The notes beneath the pieces are model-generated. The model was not told where the DNA came from. It ran no database searches and was given only the letters and a program-made list of their open reading frames with translations. Made by a program: the position numbers and the translations under genes. From Candidatus Woesearchaeota archaeon (lineage in GTDB: Archaea > Nanobdellota > Nanobdellia > Woesearchaeales > UBA10216), in assembly GCA_016185705.1 (NCBI GenBank), contig JACPMZ010000004.1, forward strand, positions 49,230 to 113,229: a stretch of 64,000 bases of DNA. The letters run 5' to 3'. Shown here in pieces: positions 60,487 through 64,000 of this stretch; within the stretch, counting starts at the first letter, position 1; each line of letters starts with the position of its first letter.

Positions 60487-61515
60487 ATGGAACAGGTTGT
60501 TCAGCAGGCTGCGGATAAATCTCAGCCGGAAAATTCTCAGCCCTCTGCCCAGTCATCCCTGAATCCCCAGCAATTTGCGCAGGCAGCAGGCATTCCCCAG
60601 GCGCCGATTATTCCGCCTGATATGGAAGCTGTAAGATGCGACTTGTGCGGCCAGGACAATTATCTTGTCATTTACAAGGGCGCTTTGAAAGCTGATGAGG
60701 GCTGCTCTGCAGAAACTTACAAATCTTCAGGCAATAAGCCGACTGAGGATACCATTGTTAAGTGCAACAGCTGCTCTTTGATTTACGTTAATCCCCGTCT
60801 TAAGGGTGAAAAGATTGTGGAGGGCTATTCTGAAGGCACAGATGAAAACTTTGTCAGCCAGGTTAAGGGCAGGGAAAGCACGTTCCTTAAGGGCATCCAG
60901 TTCATAGAAAGATTTACGAAGCCCGGAAAAATTCTTGACATCGGCACTGCTTCAGCATCCTTTTTGCACGTTGCGAAGAAGCGCGGCTGGCAGGTTTACG
61001 GCGTTGAGCCGAACAAGTGGCTTTGCGGCTGGGCTCACAGGAATTACGGGCTTTACGTCCAGCCAGGCACGATTGACAGCTTGAATTATCCTGACGGCTT
61101 CTTTGATGTCATAACATTATGGGACGTCTTGGAGCACGTTCCCAATCCTACATGGGTTCTTGAGCGATGCCACCGGCTCCTTAAGCCAGGCGGCTTTCTC
61201 TACGTTAATTATCCTGACTACGAAAGCTACGCTTCCAGGGTAATGAAAAGTAAATGGATATTCCTGCTTTCAGTTCATCTCTATTACTTTACGCGAACAA
61301 CCATAGATAAGATGCTGCAGAAGACCGGCTTCCAGACTCTGAAATTCAGGACGCACTGGCAGACCCTGACTCTCGGCTATCTTGTTTACCGCATGCAGCC
61401 ATACAGCAAGCTGCTTTACAGGCTCGGCAATGCTGTTGTAACCCTGCTTCATATGAAAAACCTGCCCTTCAAATACCAGTTAGGGCAGACTGGCGTTATC
61501 GCGAGGAAGAAATAA
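60487..61515 (+). CDS. SAM-dependent methyltransferase with N-terminal zinc-finger-like domain, 342 aa
   Basis: A Gln/Ser/Pro-rich N-terminus of about 45 residues, then CDLCGQDNYLVIYKG and VKCNSCSLIYVNPR (two Cys pairs), and the methyltransferase core KILDIGTASASFLHVAKKRG, FFDVITLWDVLEHVPNP, YYFTRTTIDKMLQKTGF. Similar in plan to the gene at 14929. A taacattaaat box supports the start at 60487. Substrate unknown; probably a glycan sugar. Confidence 0.86.
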   Translation: MEQVVQQAADKSQPENSQPSAQSSLNPQQFAQAAGIPQAPIIPPDMEAVRCDLCGQDNYLVIYKGALKADEGCSAETYKSSGNKPTEDTIVKCNSCSLIYVNPRLKGEKIVEGYSEGTDENFVSQVKGRESTFLKGIQFIERFTKPGKILDIGTASASFLHVAKKRGWQVYGVEPNKWLCGWAHRNYGLYVQPGTIDSLNYPDGFFDVITLWDVLEHVPNPTWVLERCHRLLKPGGFLYVNYPDYESYASRVMKSKWIFLLSVHLYYFTRTTIDKMLQKTGFQTLKFRTHWQTLTLGYLVYRMQPYSKLLYRLGNAVVTLLHMKNLPFKYQLGQTGVIARKK

Positions 61516-61561
61516 TTAGTAGTTTTCTATAAATGTTTTCAGTTTCTGATATCGTTTTTAG

Positions 61562-61680
61562 TGGCTGCATGCTCTGTTGGGCAGGTAATGTCAGCTTTTG
61601 CGTGTTCCGCTGCCCGCCTTTTATTCCCTCCCCTAACTTGCGAGAGGGGAATAAAAGGCAGCGAGGATATGCTCAGCCGG
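61562..61680. repeat. family A palindromic element, copy m
   Basis: Core 61616-61659: GCCTTTTATTCCCTCCCC, loop taacttgcga, and the complement, with outer ggctgcatgc/atgctcagcc arms. It lies between the methyltransferase and radical SAM genes. An open frame runs through it into the radical SAM gene but is not needed. Confidence 0.75.
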
Positions 61681-61721
61681 CAAAGAAAAACATTTTAAAA
61701 TCCCGCTTATTGCTGCGGTGC

Positions 61722-63197
61722 ATGATAGCGCTGATTAATCCTAATATTGTCATGCAGAAGGATGACTTGTTTGGCACAGGCATTCCTTACCTGCCTGTTG
61801 AGCTGGCTTACGTTGCAGCAACTTTAAGGCAGCATAATATCCCTTTCAAGCTGATTGATTCCTTCGGCTTAAATCCGGGTAAGGTGACAAAGCAGGATTC
61901 CCAGTTTGTTCAGGGCTTGACTGACGAAGAAATTCTTGCAGAAATCCCGGCTGATTCAGGATGCGTTGTTGTTTACTGCGGGCTTGTTGTCACCTTCCGC
62001 AGAATCACGCAGATTATTGCATCCGTAAAAAGCAGGTTTCCGGGGGCAAAGATTGTGTGCATTGAAAACACCCAGCAGGTCACTGCTTTTTCAATAGCAG
62101 AGGCAGCTCCCAAGCTGTTTGAGGCAGGCGCTGATATTATTGTGGTAGGAGATCCTGAGTTCAGGATTGTTGATGTTCTGTCAGGGAAAAATCTGAAAGG
62201 CATTAAGGGGCTGCTGTACAAAGACAGCGGCAAAATTGTTAAGACAGAGCCGGCTGACTTGTTCATCAAAAACGTTGACGACCTTCCTTTTCCTGCCTGG
62301 GACTTGTTCCCGTTGAAGAACTACTGGAAGCTGGGCTACGCCCATGCCCCTTTGACTTCGGAAAAGTACATTCCCCTCCTTACATCCCGCGGCTGCCCTT
62401 TCGGCTGCCATTTCTGCGTTATTCCTGCCACCAACCAGCGCAGGTGGACGCCGCGCTCTGCGAAGAACGTTGTTGATGAGATGGAGCAGCGGATAAAGAC
62501 TTTTGGCGTTACAGAATTTCACATTGAGGACCTCAACCCTACAATCAGAAAGGAGCGCATGATAGAGCTCTCAAAGGAAATCCTTGCCAGAAACCTAAAA
62601 GTATCTTTCAAATTCGGCGCAGGAACCAAGATAGAGACTCTTGACGAGGAGACTATTGACTGGATGGCGAAAGCAGGGTTAAAATACCTTTCATGCTCTC
62701 CTGAGTCCGGCTCTCCTAAAGTATTGAAGGCCATGGACAAGCCCTTCAACCACCAGCGCGCCCTTGACCTCATAAGGCGCCTGAACAGGAACAGCGTTAC
62801 CACCCAGGCATGCTTTGTGCTCGGCTACCTTAATGAAACTGATGAGGACAGAAAACTTACGAAAAATTACATTAAAGAACTGACAAAGGCAGGCATTGAC
62901 GAAGTCGCTTTGTTTATCATGACCCCAATCCCCGGCACTTACACTTTCGACAAGGTTGCTGGCTATGACAATTATTCGCAGCTGACATTCTCTCCCAGAT
63001 GGAGAGCTGATTTTAAGGCGCTTTCCTCCTTCAGAATAAAAACTTATGCAATGTTCCTGTTGTGGAAGCTCCGCTATCATCCGATAAAGCTGCTGAAGCA
63101 GCCCTTTAATTTCGTAACCGGCAGATTCAATACAAAGATGGAAATGACTGCTTTCAGGTGGCTTAAAGTAAACGTACTCTCAAGGTGGTCAGGATGA
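61722..63197 (+). CDS. radical SAM protein with N-terminal B12-binding-like domain, 491 aa
   Basis: N-domain of the cobalamin-binding type (ALINPNIVMQKDDLFGTGIPYLPVELAYVAATLRQ). The position of the DxHxxG cobalamin motif reads DSFGLNPG, lacking the His, so B12 binding is doubtful. The radical SAM domain has SRGCPFGCHFC (CxxxCxxC [4Fe-4S] site), then FHIEDLNPT and SPESGSPKVLKAMDK. Members methylate or rearrange lipids and sugars. The ATG at 61722 fits the attttaaaat box. Overlaps the next gene by 4 nt. Confidence 0.87.
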   Translation: MIALINPNIVMQKDDLFGTGIPYLPVELAYVAATLRQHNIPFKLIDSFGLNPGKVTKQDSQFVQGLTDEEILAEIPADSGCVVVYCGLVVTFRRITQIIASVKSRFPGAKIVCIENTQQVTAFSIAEAAPKLFEAGADIIVVGDPEFRIVDVLSGKNLKGIKGLLYKDSGKIVKTEPADLFIKNVDDLPFPAWDLFPLKNYWKLGYAHAPLTSEKYIPLLTSRGCPFGCHFCVIPATNQRRWTPRSAKNVVDEMEQRIKTFGVTEFHIEDLNPTIRKERMIELSKEILARNLKVSFKFGAGTKIETLDEETIDWMAKAGLKYLSCSPESGSPKVLKAMDKPFNHQRALDLIRRLNRNSVTTQACFVLGYLNETDEDRKLTKNYIKELTKAGIDEVALFIMTPIPGTYTFDKVAGYDNYSQLTFSPRWRADFKALSSFRIKTYAMFLLWKLRYHPIKLLKQPFNFVTGRFNTKMEMTAFRWLKVNVLSRWSG

Positions 63198-64000
63198 GGG
63201 TAGTTGTAATTGGAGCTGGCGTAACAGGGCTTGCAGTTGCGTGGAAGCTCGTAAAGGACCATGAAGTCGTAATTCTTGAAAAGCGCAGCCGCATCGGCGG
63301 AATAGCAACCACCTTTAAGCACCAGAATTTCTCTCTTGACTCAGGCCCGCACAAAATCTATTCGCTGATTCCGGGAATTCTGGATGAAATGAAAGCCCTC
63401 CTCGGAGCGGAGGCAACCACTATCCCAAAAACCTCCGGCGTTATAATTGGCGGCAAGCGCCTTGACTACCCCATAAGATTTACAGACCTGTTCCTTAAGC
63501 TTAGCCCGCTCACCAGCTTTAAGCTTGGGCTTGGCTTCGGCATCGCCCAGTTCCTGTCATTTTTCAGCCGCAAAAAACCAATTTCATACGCAGACTATTT
63601 CAGGAGGCATTTTGGCGTTCCTGCTTACAACCTCGTTTTCAAGCAACTCGCGCAAAAGTCGTGGGGCAATCCTGAAATGCTGACTGCTGACCTTGCTCAG
63701 CGCCGCGTTCCTTACGACGGCGTTTTCAAGCTGCTAAAGTCAATGATTATGAAGGACAAAAAGCTCAGCGCAGAGAACTTCTATTACCCGAGGCAGGGCT
63801 TTGTTGAAATGTCAAATATAATGCTCAAGCACGTTCTCGGTTCAGGCGGCAGAATAATCTTCAATGCCGACGTGCAGGAGTTTGAGACTGCTAACAGCGC
63901 AATTTCAGCGGTTAAGTTCATGCACGAAGGCCAGCTCAAAAAAATTCAGGCGGATTTTGTTGTTTCCTCAGCGCCTGTGACTGCCCTGCCTTCATTGTTC
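63194..64000 (+). CDS. FAD-dependent oxidoreductase, UDP-galactopyranose-mutase/protoporphyrinogen-oxidase-like (runs off right edge)
   Basis: 269 codons open to the edge. RVVVIGAGVTGLAVAWKLV is the FAD Rossmann motif, EKRSRIGGIATTF the second glycine motif, and SGPHKIYS the family's His region. The middle (DYFRRHFGVPAYNLVFKQLAQKSWGNPEML) matches NAD(P)-binding/amine-oxidase-type proteins often found in glycan loci. The start is set by ggtggt and the ATGA overlap with the radical SAM gene. A sugar mutase or dehydrogenase is plausible; not proven. Confidence 0.83.
   Translation, partial: MRVVVIGAGVTGLAVAWKLVKDHEVVILEKRSRIGGIATTFKHQNFSLDSGPHKIYSLIPGILDEMKALLGAEATTIPKTSGVIIGGKRLDYPIRFTDLFLKLSPLTSFKLGLGFGIAQFLSFFSRKKPISYADYFRRHFGVPAYNLVFKQLAQKSWGNPEMLTADLAQRRVPYDGVFKLLKSMIMKDKKLSAENFYYPRQGFVEMSNIMLKHVLGSGGRIIFNADVQEFETANSAISAVKFMHEGQLKKIQADFVVSSAPVTALPSLF

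Noticed and set aside
4778..61680. CRISPR-like repeats
   Set aside because: The repeats are dispersed palindromes in separate intergenic sites, without regular spacers, leader or cas genes.
61533..61721. N-terminal extension of the radical SAM protein
   Set aside because: It runs through family A copy m. The ATG at 61722 has a TATA box at the right distance and starts the conserved domain.

Overview
The window reads as archaeal chromosome, probably from a DPANN-type lineage; the lineage is an inference. Support comes from a RadA recombinase interrupted by an intein, an RPA-like single-strand DNA-binding protein, a split transketolase, dolichyl-phosphate-type glycosyltransferases, and TATA boxes about 27 nt upstream of nearly every first gene, which implies leaderless mRNAs. 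Many downstream genes overlap by ATGA or carry a GAGGTG-type Shine-Dalgarno. I saw no rRNA, tRNA or CRISPR array.

Most of the 64 kb is a surface-glycan (S-layer, lipid-linked or exopolysaccharide) locus. It holds seven large GT-C-like membrane proteins, eight GT2 and three GT4 glycosyltransferases, a Wzx/MATE-like flippase, a GtrA-like protein, six extended-SDR epimerases or dehydratases, an RmlD-like reductase, a further short-chain dehydrogenase, two cupins, two Gfo/Idh oxidoreductases, a DegT aminotransferase, five methyltransferases, a radical SAM enzyme and a mutase-like flavoprotein cut by the right edge. Layout: 1-10.8 kb sugar modification, a HAD-kinase fusion, transketolase, GT-C, epimerases and a first gmhA; 11-13 kb an RPA/membrane-hydrolase island with tiny membrane proteins; 13-23 kb glycosylation plus a heptose pathway; 23.5-26.7 kb radA with its intein; 26.9-64 kb the main glycan cluster.

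The clearest pathway is a nucleotide-activated heptose route. Two GmhA-like isomerases, an HddA-like kinase, a GmhB-like phosphatase and an HddC-like nucleotidyltransferase are present, with a FSA-type transaldolase in the kinase operon and a split transketolase upstream. Together these could make sedoheptulose-7-phosphate and convert it to a GDP-heptose-type donor.

Three families of small palindromic elements run through the window. Family A (13 places) is nested palindromes around a polypyrimidine/polypurine stem; three copies have 9-bp target duplications and two more have about 8-9 bp. Family B has two copies of about 150-200 bp. Family C is a two-hairpin element flanked by TTGACA-like repeats, with two copies exactly 111 nt apart repeat-to-repeat and inserted in frame inside genes. 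Family C looks like an archaeal counterpart of in-frame palindromic elements and is, with the heptose operon, the most unusual content here.
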